A DNA stretch of 64,000 nt from Carya illinoinensis (lineage: Eukaryota > Streptophyta > Magnoliopsida > Fagales > Juglandaceae), in contig NC_056754.1 in assembly GCF_018687715.1 (NCBI RefSeq), positions 18,647,501-18,711,500 on the forward strand, written 5' to 3'. The translations under genes were made by a program, and so were the position numbers. A model generated the notes under the pieces. The model worked only from the letters and a program-made list of their open reading frames with translations. It made no database searches and was not told the origin of the DNA. Positions 13,500 through 22,822 of this stretch are shown here, one piece after another (the first letter of the stretch is position 1; every line of letters starts with the position of its first letter).

Positions 13500-15190
13500 T
13501 CTTGAAAATGATGTCTTTCAAAAATTTGACATAATTTGACATTTATTCCAAGACATCTGTAAAAGGAATGTTTATGTAAATTTTCTTTAAAATATCCAAA
13601 AACTTAAAAAATTGTTTATTTAATTTTTGTTTTGAAAACGTTGAGGATAAAGAAGTGGAGTAGAGAGAATAGGAGGATTGTCAGGAAATGAAATTGATGG
13701 AGGTATGTCAGTCTCTCTTAGTGTATCATCAACAATCTCCTCTTCTTTTACTTTATTCTTTCTTTGGCCCTTATTTGCAGCTGTAGAGGTGGACTTGCTT
13801 TTCTTTGATTGTGACCTCTTAATTTTTCTTCCACTCCTAAGTGTGATGGCCTTATATTATTCTTTTTTATTTAGTTCTATGTTGCTAGGAAAAGCTCTTT
13901 TTTGTTGGGCATTGATGGTCGTGACCAATTGCCTGATGTCAACTTTAAGATTCTTTATAATGGCTCCCATATTGCTACAACTAGTCTAAATGTTATCCAA
14001 CCATGAATCAATTTTTTTAAACCTTGCATTTGTCTCTTGAATAAAGGAAACCATGGCATCCTCAAGTGACATATTCTTCTCGCTTGGTTGACTATCAAAT
14101 CCTGTAGGAGGTTGAAGTTGCAAAACATTCTTTGTATTTTCATATGATAAATTCTCATGATTTCAAAGCCCTAGATGGTAGTAATTTGGCATAGGATTAT
14201 CACGATAATTGTAGTTCTGGTTATTGATGTATTGAACTTGTTCTTGACTGGCTTCATTGCTCATAACTATCATGCTTATAGCTGCAACATATTCTGCACT
14301 TTGTGGTATCCTTTAGGTTGTCAAAAATGAAATTTGATAAGATAGAATAGTAACTTAAGCTGAAAGGATTGCTAATGGCTCCAATTCATGAATTCTTGCA
14401 ACTTTCTTAGCCATAGTTCTTTCAATTGGCTATTGATAGTTGTTTGAGGTCATTTCTTCCAAAAAAGAAGTAGCACTCTCTCTTAGTTGTCTTTGACATC
14501 AAAGTTCCACCAGAAGCAGCGTCAACTATAGTTCAAGTTTTTCCATTTAACCCATTATAGAACATCTGACTTTGCAACTAATCCGGTAATTCATGTTGAG
14601 GGTAGCATCGAATCAAATCTTTATTCATTTCCCATGCTTCATAGAGTGACTCAATATCATTTTGCTTGAATTGACCAATCTCACTCCTGAACTGGACTGT
14701 TTTTGTAAGTAGAAAGAATTTAACAATAAACTTTTCAGCCATATCCTGCCAACTAATGATGCTTTCCAGTTGTAGAGATTGTAGCCAACCTCTACGCTTG
14801 TCCCTCAAAGAAAAATGAAATAATCTCAGTCTAATGGTGTCTTCAGTAACACCATTAATCTGTACAGTATCGCAAATCTCTAAAAATATCACTAAATGAA
14901 TATTAGGATCATCAAGTAGTGATCTGTTAAATTGGACTTGCTACACCATGCTAATTAAGGCTGGTTTGAGCTCAAAGTTGTTGGCATTAATGGGTTGTAC
15001 ATAATCCTTCAAGGTGCGTACCAGTGCATCATATTGCCCGTCAGTCATGACTAGTATTTTATTTTTTCTTCGTAATTTAAGATTTTTTTCAATCTCCGGA
15101 TCAAAAGGAGTAATATTACGAGTTTTAGCACGGCGCATCCAACGTAAAAAAACACACGCAAAGCAAAAAATAAAATATAATAATAAAATA
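13500..15190 (-). pseudogene. Athila-like gag (broken)
   Basis: The N-terminal part at about 14941-15190 contains TRNITPFDPEIEK and NNFELKPALISMV. After a stop, 14578-14892 continues with IRLRLFHFSLRDKRRGWLQ, ESLYEAWEMNKD and CYPQHELPD. Further downstream are FYNGLNG and DAASGGTLMSK and a tail with PPTGFDSQPSEKNMSLEDAM (about 13955-14158). These blocks are the familiar Athila gag (capsid-like) sequence. Several stops and shifts separate them. The gag sits just inside the 5' LTR and primer-binding site, as expected. Confidence 0.82.
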
Positions 15191-15257
15191 AAATATAATT
15201 CTAAATTAAAATCAAGATTACTTTGTATCAATATTGACAAAAATAAGAAAAATTCAA

Positions 15258-15275
15258 TCCTCGGCAATGGCGCCA
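15258..15275 (-). other. Primer-binding site complementary to tRNA-Asp
   Basis: The minus strand reads TGGCGCCATTGCCGAGGA a few bases inside the 5' LTR. It fits the 3' end of plant tRNA-Asp with two mismatches and is the usual primer site of Athila/Tat gypsy elements. Confidence 0.8.
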
Positions 15276-15281
15276 AAAACT

Positions 15282-16854
15282 TAATCGGTGCAAAAATGTA
15301 AATGCGCAGTATCGTAATTTTATAGTAAAGTCATGAGAAGAGTATCGTTCTCAAGAATTAATAATTTACTTTTGACAAATATCAAAATTATACTAATCTC
15401 GACTTTATCTACAGAAGTCACTAAGATTTTTGTAATTCCAATATAAAATAAAATCAATTCAAAGAAAAATACATAAAGGAAAAGAAAAATGATGTTCGAA
15501 GATCAAATTAATGAGAATGAAAGTTCTAGGAAATCGATTTCACCTAATCTTTCACTGTACTTTACTCATCTAACTAATTGAATTTAATTTTTTTTGTTTG
15601 TTAGCAAATCTCCAAATTCATCCAAAATTTTCTCTCGACAATCAATTAGAAATATTATTGTTCATCATTTTACACAAGAGTGTGCAAATTAATAAAGTAA
15701 GAAAACAATAAGACCAATGATTTTAATATAACATAGGTTTGTACTTTCGATCTCTATATTTACCTATGTCGAAATATTCAAGATCTATCCTATAATTTCC
15801 TCTTTTGATAGCAAATCATAAGATCAAAATTATCTAATTAATGACTAGTTAATTAGAAGCAATAAGTTCAAAATAAATCAGACAAATATGAAAGAGAATT
15901 ACTTCAAATTAGTATAGAAAATTAAGTATAGTTCGAAACTAGATTACATCATTTTCCTAGAATAAAGAAAATTTAGTTCATGCTAAAAATTAAATTCAAC
16001 ATAAATGAATTCACCATAATTTTTTTTCTGAGGATAATGGAAGGAAAATGAACACTGAAAAATACTCCTCACAGTCGCACAATATCGTTCTTCAATGTTT
16101 CTTCATTGTTCCTTTCCGTCGGCTGCCTCTCAGAGTCCTCCAAGTCACAAACTGATAAATCTCTCTTGTGTATATCCATAACTCATGCTAGCGTCCAAAA
16201 TTCAAATTTTCCTACTGGGTTGCGTCCGTCAGCTTGCGTGTTGCTTGAATAAGTTTTTTGTCCCGCATGTCACTTGTTACCCCAGTTTACATGAGTCTAT
16301 CTTCTACATCCTTCTAGCATCCAAGAGTCCAGCTTGCACACGATAAAGAAAATATTCCTAAGGACCAAGTCAAGCTAAAGAAGGCTGCCCCTTCTTTTCT
16401 TTTTCATCATTTTTATTTATTTTTTCTTGTTAATTGCACCTGCACGTCCTACATGGTAGTAGGTAAAATAATTGCTTCAGCCCTCACTCATTTCACTTTC
16501 CTATTTTGAATTTCAATCTTCAATTTCGTCCGTGTATGCATTTCACATCCAAAAGTCTTCCGTCCATGTAATATCTCGCCTTTTATCAAGTCAAACCTTC
16601 AACTTCAAATCTCACTCAAGCATACTTTTGGTGTGCAACTCTCTTTTGACTTTTATTTTTCAAAGTTTCTAACTCTTCGTTAAATGAGAGAAAGTCTCTA
16701 GACGATGGACTGCTAAAATTAAGATATTCAATTTCTTCAAATCTAGAATAAAATTAAATGACAATAATGAAGTCTAAAATTATAAAAATAAATAAAATTA
16801 AATTAAAGTTTAAAGTAAAAAGTGATAAAATATATAGAATTATGCAAGTCATCA
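15282..16854 (-). repeat. 5' LTR of the Athila-like element
   Basis: This 1573-base repeat is the partner of 6496-8090. The inner end reads TAATCGG where the other copy has TGATCGG, so one terminal base has changed. The outer end reads GCAAGTCATCA in both copies. Confidence 0.9.
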
Positions 16855-17252
16855 GTGAGAATTATACATCCTAATACTGTAAATATTATTTTTTATTGTA
16901 AAAAGTAGTGATTATATAGCCTCATGCACCATTAGCTATGTAATTCCTTGTTACAGGTTGATTGGTTAATTGAGAAGGATTTTTTTCCCTATCTTGAATC
17001 CATACAAACTTATTAGCTCGATAATATGATTCGTTCCTTTAAGAATTGTCTTAAGGCAATAAATAGTTGGCACAAAGATCTATCTAATTGGTAGACATTT
17101 TTGTGGGAATGACTTGGGAAAGATCATTCTTCTCAAATTTCTTATTTATCAAGAAAACTATTACCATTATGAAGGTACTCTACCATAGAAAAATATGCTC
17201 ACCATGATTGTAGGGGTTTATCTTTATTGATGCACTTCTTGCAATGGCTTTA
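16855..17252. other. Spacer between two gypsy elements
   Basis: About 400 bases separate the Athila LTR and the next gypsy LTR. No gene or known repeat was recognised. Its right end (CTTTA at 17248-17252) pairs with CTTTG at 26774-26778 as the probable target duplication of the second gypsy element. Confidence 0.5.
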
Positions 17253-17776
17253 TGTTAGGGTTCCTGGAGACAAGAGGAAGAATAGAGGAAAATCCCTAGA
17301 AGAGATATAAGATGTCAAAGGGAACTAAAGTGGTGTTTAGTTATGCAACTCAAAATGATGTATGCAAATCAAAGAAGTAAAATGGTGCGCCTTGAGATGA
17401 TAAAGCTAGAACCCATGGTCCTGAACAAGTTGTTTTATTTGTTTTAGTTATAAACATCGTGTTTCAATTATTGAAACCATGCATTTGGAGTCTAGTGACA
17501 TGAGTCTATTTCTTTTATCATTTTAATTCCTACTTTAGTTTGTTATGAATATGTTAGTGTCAGAGAGAATATAAGGTAGTGGAGAGCAGAGAAATTATTA
17601 TTGATGAATCTGTAATTTATGGACTTTCATGGAGGTTGGAATGTCTTAAACATTCCAGTATAATTTGAATGAATGTATAACAGTATTTTCCCTCATTTTC
17701 ATCTCCATTCCTTCTCTTCGTAATTGGTTATTTTCAATAGCAAGAATCATATTTAGCTCTAGTGAGGTAGCTAACA
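17253..17776 (+). repeat. 5' LTR of gypsy element 2
   Basis: It starts TGTTAGGGTTCC and ends GAGGTAGCTAACA. It aligns with 26236-26773 and, in parts, with the duplicated LTR at 27886-28336 plus 34352-34458. It is clearly diverged from both. Confidence 0.8.
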
Positions 17777-17792
17777 TCTGGTATCAAGAGCC
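17777..17792 (+). other. Primer-binding site complementary to initiator tRNA-Met
   Basis: TCTGGTATCAAGAGCC directly follows the 5' LTR. It differs by one inserted base from TGGTATCAGAGCC, the common plant primer site complementary to tRNA-iMet. Confidence 0.8.
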
Positions 17793-17801
17793 TACATCTT
17801 G

Positions 17802-18720
17802 ATGGCAAACGACACACGTTCAAGGCTCCAACAGGACACGCTCTAGCACCAAGTTGACTCCCATGAAGAAAGCTTGCAAGGCAATAATGAAAGGTTAGAT
17901 CAACTTACCTACATGATAAGAACCATAACGGCTTATCAAAATAATAACATTAATAGAGAAATAAAAGTCGGATTAGGTGTTGAACAAACACACAATAGAG
18001 GGGGCTTCATTAGAGGTGTTCATTTAGAGTTCCCTCATTTTGATGGGGATAACCCATCAAGGTGGATTTTCAAAGCGTCATAGTATTTTGATTTTCACTA
18101 AACAAACCTTGCACAAATATTACTAATAGCTTCCTAGCACATGGAGGGTGAGGCCTTAGTTTGGTACCAAAATGTCATAGATTTGGGCCAATTTACAAGC
18201 TGGAAAACATTTGTAAGAGCCTTATTGTTGCTTTTTGGCCCTATAGCCTATGATGACTTTATGGAAGCTCTCACATGACTTAAACAAACATCAACAATTC
18301 CAGCCTATAAAGCACAGCTTGAGTCATTGTCTAATCGTGCAAGGGGTTTATCCGACTATTACAAATTTAGTTATTTTCTTAGCGGGCTGAAAGATGAAAT
18401 CCGCTTATCTATTCATATGCTAAACCCTATCAACTTAGGCACTATATTTAGGTTAGCTAAAATACAAAAGGAATACTTACTAACCACAAAAATGCCTTTT
18501 TTAAAAATTATCCCAGATAAGAGATTTTTCCCTGCTACAATTATTACAAATACTATTTGTCAGTCTAGTAAGGTTACGGCTAAAGAGGAAAAATATTTAC
18601 TTCTTAATAGGTGAATCTATTCCACTACTATGGACGAGAAGGGTCGCAAAAGTCTTTGTTACCATTGTGATGAAAAGTGGAGCTCGGTACATTATTGTAA
18701 AGCCCCTAAAATTTACTTAA
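17802..18720 (+). pseudogene. Gypsy element 2 gag (broken)
   Basis: Translation begins at ATG 17802 (MANDTRSRLQQ) but meets a TAG after 14 codons. The gag core follows with LEFPHFDGDNPSRWIFKAS (to about 18083). A second block at 18327-18614 has LESLSNRARGLSDYYKF-type sequence and FLSGLKDEIRLSIHMLNP. A zinc knuckle remnant CYHCDEKWSSVHYC lies near 18656-18697. Frame changes and stops separate the blocks. The wording is typical of plant gypsy gag of chromovirus type. Confidence 0.78.
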
Positions 18721-19799
18721 GAAAACACAAGGTTGTTGTCTAATGGTGGTGATATGGCTGAACCTGAGGGTGAAGTGTCCAAAGAGGAAACACAACAACC
18801 TGTTGTGGAGAAAACTGAGTTAGAAATTTCATTAAATGCAATTACCGGTACCCGTACTTCCAACACTAAGAGATTCCTTGGGAGTGTATGTGGAGAGCAA
18901 GTCGTGGTGCTAATGGATTCTAGGAGCAAACATAATTTCATTAACCCTTGGATTGCAAAGAAGACAAAACTCAATGTGGAAAAATCAAGGCCCATTTCGG
19001 TCAAGATTGCAAATATATATCATTCATCGTGAAGGCCAGTGCCACAATGTGAGCATTAAAATCAAAGGTACACATCGTAAGTCTTTCTTTTATTTATTGA
19101 AATTAGGGGGTGTGATGTTGTTTTGGGGGTAAGCTGGTTACAAATATTAGGCTCAATCACGTGGAACTTTTCAAAGTTAACTATGGAGTTTGGGGAAGGG
19201 AACAAAAAATTATTTTCAAAGGCCTCAATCTTGAAGGAATGATAGTACAGGGCAGTAGTAAATCACTGCTCATATCCCTTAGTTGTGGGAAGGGACTTTT
19301 GTTTCACCTACTTGAGAAGGAACCCACTGAAATAGCCATAAACAGCTAACCACCAACCCACCCAAAGATCCAAACCATATTCAAAACCTTCTAATAGATT
19401 TTTGGCACACCTAAAGGCTCACCCCCTCCTCGTTCCCATGGCCATAAAGTTACCCTCAAGGAGGGCACATGGCCAATTTCCACACGTCCTTATCATTATC
19501 CTTATTAGCAAAAGATCAAAATTGAGAAAATAGTAAATGAGTTATTACAGTCAAGGGTGATCTGCTCTAGTTCAAGTCCCTTTTCACCTCCCGTATTGTT
19601 GGTGCATAAAGCAGTTGGTAGTTCGAGACTATGTGTTAGGGGTGCTACCCGCACCATACGGTGCGGGGTAGCCCCCCCCCGCCCCCTGCCCTCGCATGGG
19701 GCGGATGGGAAAAATCCACTCCGTCCCCCGCCTCCGGTGTGCGGGGGCGGGGTACCCCGTCCCGCATGACGGGGTACGGGTGGGGGGCCAGTCCGTCCA

Positions 19800-19960
19800 G
19801 CCCCCCGCACCCCCCTTCTGGGCCTTGGGCCCAGAGGCAATTTCTGGGCCGAAAATGGCCCAGACGCAATTTCTAGGCCATTTTGGGCCCAGAAGCAATT
19901 TCTGGGCCATTTTGGGCCCAGAAATCTCAGCAATGGGCCATTTTGGGCCCATAAAATTAT
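19800..19960. repeat. Short tandem repeat of GGGCCCAGAAGCAATTTCTG-type units
   Basis: About four to five imperfect units of roughly 30 bases, each with TTTTGGGCCCAGAA and CAATTTCTGGGC, lie just inside the left GC-rich end of the hAT element. The GGGCCC and TTTCTGGGCC parts are themselves partly palindromic. Subterminal repeats of this kind are often transposase-binding sites in hAT elements, an inference here. Confidence 0.65.
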
Positions 19961-20261
19961 AAGTAAAAAAAAAAAAAAAAATTTCCGAAATTTAAAAGAA
20001 AAAAAAAATGTTATGTCTAAGAGTTTAATACGTAATAAACTAATAATAATAACTAAGCTATTACAAAATTGAAAGGCTAAACAATTACAAAATTACAAAC
20101 ATAAAAGTGTCCAAAGGACATTGTATCAACATTACAAATTATTGAATACAAAATTTTTACAAATCATTAAAAATTGATCATTCTAAAGAGGCTTGTCAGC
20201 TGTGGCTTGTCTTTGAGTCAAGAGGTGTGACAATTGGGGCGGCCCGAGCTTGAACACATTT

Positions 20262-20876
20262 TTATGTTGCAGAGGTGCTAGACGTCTCATGTGTTACTAC
20301 AAAAATTAATATTAAAATTAATAACGATGAAATGGAAATGAATATAAAAAAATTAAAATAATAAAATAAAAAATAATTACCAGGTGGTCCAAATCCAGAC
20401 TGATCACCACCCTCATCGGTCTCCTTAAAATCTAAAATATCCGGAACATGAATATCCTTTCCTATCGTCCAACTCTGTGTGCATATCAATACCTCTACAG
20501 TTGTAGGAGACAATGAACTACGGAAAGGATCCAATATACGACCTCCGGTACTAAAGGCTGACTCTGAGGCAACGGTGCTAATAGGGATGGCCAAAATACA
20601 GCGGGCAATCTCAGAAATGATGGGATATTTCTTTGAGGCATTCTTCCACCATCCTAATATATCCCAATGATCATCATCATCTTGGACCATATCCGCTGAC
20701 AAATAGTTGTCTAACTCAGAAACAACCTCCGTAGATTGTTGGACTAGTGTGGGATTCTGTGCGAGGGTCTTCGGAGCAGGGCAAGGTGTACTCGTTATAG
20801 GGGTAGGAGTAGGGTTAGTTTCTGGGGTAGGGGTGTTGGCTGGGGAAGGCGAGCTATCACTGAAATCCGAAGACAT
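20262..20876 (-). CDS. hAT mini-transposase (N-terminal tail joined to C-terminal dimerisation domain)
   Basis: Two exons (20876-20381 and 20296-20262, GT-AG intron) encode about 176 residues. The start is MSSDFSDSSPSP, followed by a Pro/Thr-rich stretch as found at the N-terminus of plant hAT transposases. After about residue 75 comes the hAT C-terminal dimerisation region: WDILGWWKNASKKYPIIS, ILAIPISTVASESAFSTGG and RILDPFRSSLSP. The usual full length is 600-700 residues, and the BED finger and RNase-H-like catalytic core are absent. The frame is uninterrupted, so a short protein could still be made. It could bind full transposase but could not cut DNA. Upstream in-frame Met codons exist, but MSSDFS fits the family start. 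Confidence 0.8.
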   Translation of the reverse strand: MSSDFSDSSPSPANTPTPETNPTPTPITSTPCPAPKTLAQNPTLVQQSTEVVSELDNYLSADMVQDDDDHWDILGWWKNASKKYPIISEIARCILAIPISTVASESAFSTGGRILDPFRSSLSPTTVEVLICTQSWTIGKDIHVPDILDFKETDEGGDQSGFGPPGNYFLFYYFNFFIFISISSLLILILIFVVTHETSSTSAT

Positions 20877-21089
20877 TCCTGATTTTCCAACAAAAAAAAA
20901 AAAAAATTCAAAGTACAATTCAACACAATCAGCAAAAACTACATTCATAACTATTATTGATGTATTAAGTACTTTTTATATATAATGATGATAATATGAA
21001 TGGCTACACTATAATAAGTTTTTACACCTCATATAAGCAATTCCAAATAATTTGATTAGGAAGAGTCGAAGAGAGATGCTTCATATTTT

Positions 21090-21205
21090 TAATAGGCATT
21101 ATTTTAATAGGCCATGTTAATAGGCATTATTTTAATAGGCCACTTTAAAATAGGCATTATTTTAATAGGCCACTTTAAAATACATTTTTTAATAGGCATT
21201 ATATT
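21090..21205. repeat. Tandem repeat, about 36-base unit
   Basis: About three copies of AATAGGCATTATTTTAATAG followed by GCCACTTTAAA lie in tandem inside the hAT element. The last copies are nearly identical, pointing to recent local duplication. Confidence 0.75.
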
Positions 21206-21649
21206 ATTTAGGGTATCTCATTTTTACTTTTCATATATTTAATTTTATAAAATTCATTTCTTAATAGTTACTGACATTAATATTAGTATATTGGTATATC
21301 TTTTAATTTTTTAAAATCTTGAAAGATGTTTAAAAAATTTGAAAATGAGATATATGTTAAAAAAAATAGTTTATTTACCACATGACAAAAGAAATAATAA
21401 TTTATGACAGAAAAATATATATTTTTTCGAAATTTACTATCTTACTAAAAAAACTATCTTATTAAATTTTCACTTTAATAAGAAAATTTATTTTAAATAT
21501 TATAATATTTTCATCTCTTAATTTTTGTCCAATCATTTATCTCCATTCCAACGTCTAAAAAATATAAAAATAAAAGCAACATTCATAACAAGTAACAACT
21601 CAAATTAGGTATGGGAGACAGAGACAAGCATCCAAAACGTGATGATTTA

Positions 21650-22240
21650 GGGGTTTCAACCCCTAAATCAAATTAGGGTTTCGGATTTGAACCCTAATCC
21701 GAAACCCTAAATTGATTTAGGTTTCAACCCCTAAATCAAATTAGGGTTTCGGATTTGAACCCCAATCCGAAACCCTAAATTGATAGGGGTTTCAACCCCT
21801 AATTCAAAATTAGGGTTTCGGATTTGGGATAGAATTTTTAAAATTAGAGACATTTAATTAGGGTTTCGGATTTGGGATACATTTAATTAGAGACAAGTAA
21901 CAACTTTAAAATACATTTAAAACTTTTCAAATCTGATAAAAATGCAACTCTGATAGAATTTTTGTCCAATAATTTTGATTTAGGGGTTGAAACCCCTAAA
22001 TCAAATTAGGGTTTCGGATTGGAACCCCAATCCGAAACCCTAAATTGATTTAGGTTTCAACCCCTAAATCAAATTAGGGTTTCGGATTGGGGTTCCAATC
22101 CGAAACCCTAAATTGATAGGGGTTTCAACCCCTAATTCAATTTAGGGGTTAGGGTTTCGGATTGGAACCCCAATCCGAAACCCTAACCCCTAAATTGATT
22201 TAGGGGTTTCAATCATGAAACCCCTAAATCAATTTAGGGG
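21650..22240. repeat. Palindromic repeat cluster with telomere-like TTTAGGG/CCCTAAA motifs
   Basis: Repeated blocks read TTTAGGGGTTTCAACCCC and AATTAGGGTTTCGGATT, each followed by its own reverse complement. Two main clusters (21650-21850 and 21980-22240) are separated by about 130 bases of AT-rich DNA. The inverted arms could form several hairpins. The plant telomere heptamer CCCTAAA is embedded repeatedly but not as a simple telomeric array. Confidence 0.85.
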
Positions 22241-22614
22241 TCCGAATCACAATGCAATTAACAAAAACAAAAAAAATAACAGAGCATTCAATCGGGAATC
22301 CAAACAATCACACAATCCGAAGACATCCACAGCACACAATCCAAACAATCCCATCCTCCATCTCCGATTCAACCCCATCCTACCTCCAATCTCCGATCAA
22401 AACTAAAAAAAAAATAAAAAATAATAACCAAACGGAGAAAATCAAAAGGGGAGGAGAAATGTTACCGTGCGGCGTGCGGCTTGTGTCCGGCCTCGTGCGT
22501 CGTGCGAGAGAGAGGGATGATGGAATACGTGCGGCGGCCGGACTGGTTGCCGGTGGGAGGAGGGAACACCGAATGGAACGCCGAAGGGGGTGAAGCCGTG
22601 AAGGGACTCGGGAG

Positions 22615-22680
22615 GGGAGGGGAGGGGAGGGCCCGAGGGGAGGGGAGGGGAGGGGAATCAGGGGATCGGGGGGGGGGGGT
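22615..22680. repeat. GGGGA-rich low-complexity tract
   Basis: A run of GGGAGGGGAGGGGAGGG-type repeats ends in a run of ten G (about 22670-22679). It has G-quadruplex potential and lies in the GC-rich part of the hAT element. Confidence 0.7.
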
Positions 22681-22702
22681 TGGGTTATGGGTTAGGGTAT
22701 TT

Positions 22703-22822
22703 AGAGAAACGGCGCCGTTTTGTGGTGGACAAAACGACGCCGTTTCAATTAGTGGGTTATATTATTAACCCACTAATTGAAACGGCGCCGTTTTGTCCAC
22801 CACAAAACGGCGCCGTTTCTCT
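22703..22822. repeat. 120-base near-perfect inverted repeat (hairpin)
   Basis: Arms 22703-22759 and 22766-22822 are complementary over 57 bases with one mismatch, around a six-base loop. Each arm holds AAACGGCGCCGTTT, itself a palindrome, at one end and a CAATTAGTGGGTTA stretch near the loop. It sits inside the right half of the hAT element. Confidence 0.93.

Larger units (their letters stand above)
6496..16854 (-). mobile_element. Athila-like Ty3/gypsy LTR retrotransposon, degenerate
   Basis: This is a complete but dead element of about 10.4 kb on the minus strand, with two long LTRs, a primer-binding site matching tRNA-Asp, a gag region, a pol region in the order protease, RT, RNase H, integrase, and a purine-rich tract before the 3' LTR. 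The gag wording (SLRDKRRGWLQSL, ESLYEAWE), the protease motif DLGTSINLM and the tRNA-Asp primer site are typical of the Athila/Tat branch. Many stops and frameshifts interrupt every domain. A five-base AGTGA occurs at both outer edges (6494-6498, 16854-16858) but overlaps the apparent LTR ends, so the target duplication is uncertain. Confidence 0.9.

Noticed and set aside
13678..13989. Plus-strand frame of 103 codons
   Set aside because: It is the antisense shadow of the Athila-like gag/pol region, which reads on the minus strand.
6491..16859. Target-site duplication for the Athila-like element
   Set aside because: Canonical TG...CA boundaries give GCCAG and GTGAG, which do not match; AGTGA matches but overlaps the LTR ends. 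Left undecided.
19505..19962. Several long overlapping frames in both strands at the left hAT end
   Set aside because: They result from GC-rich, stop-poor sequence in the transposon end; none resembles a protein family.
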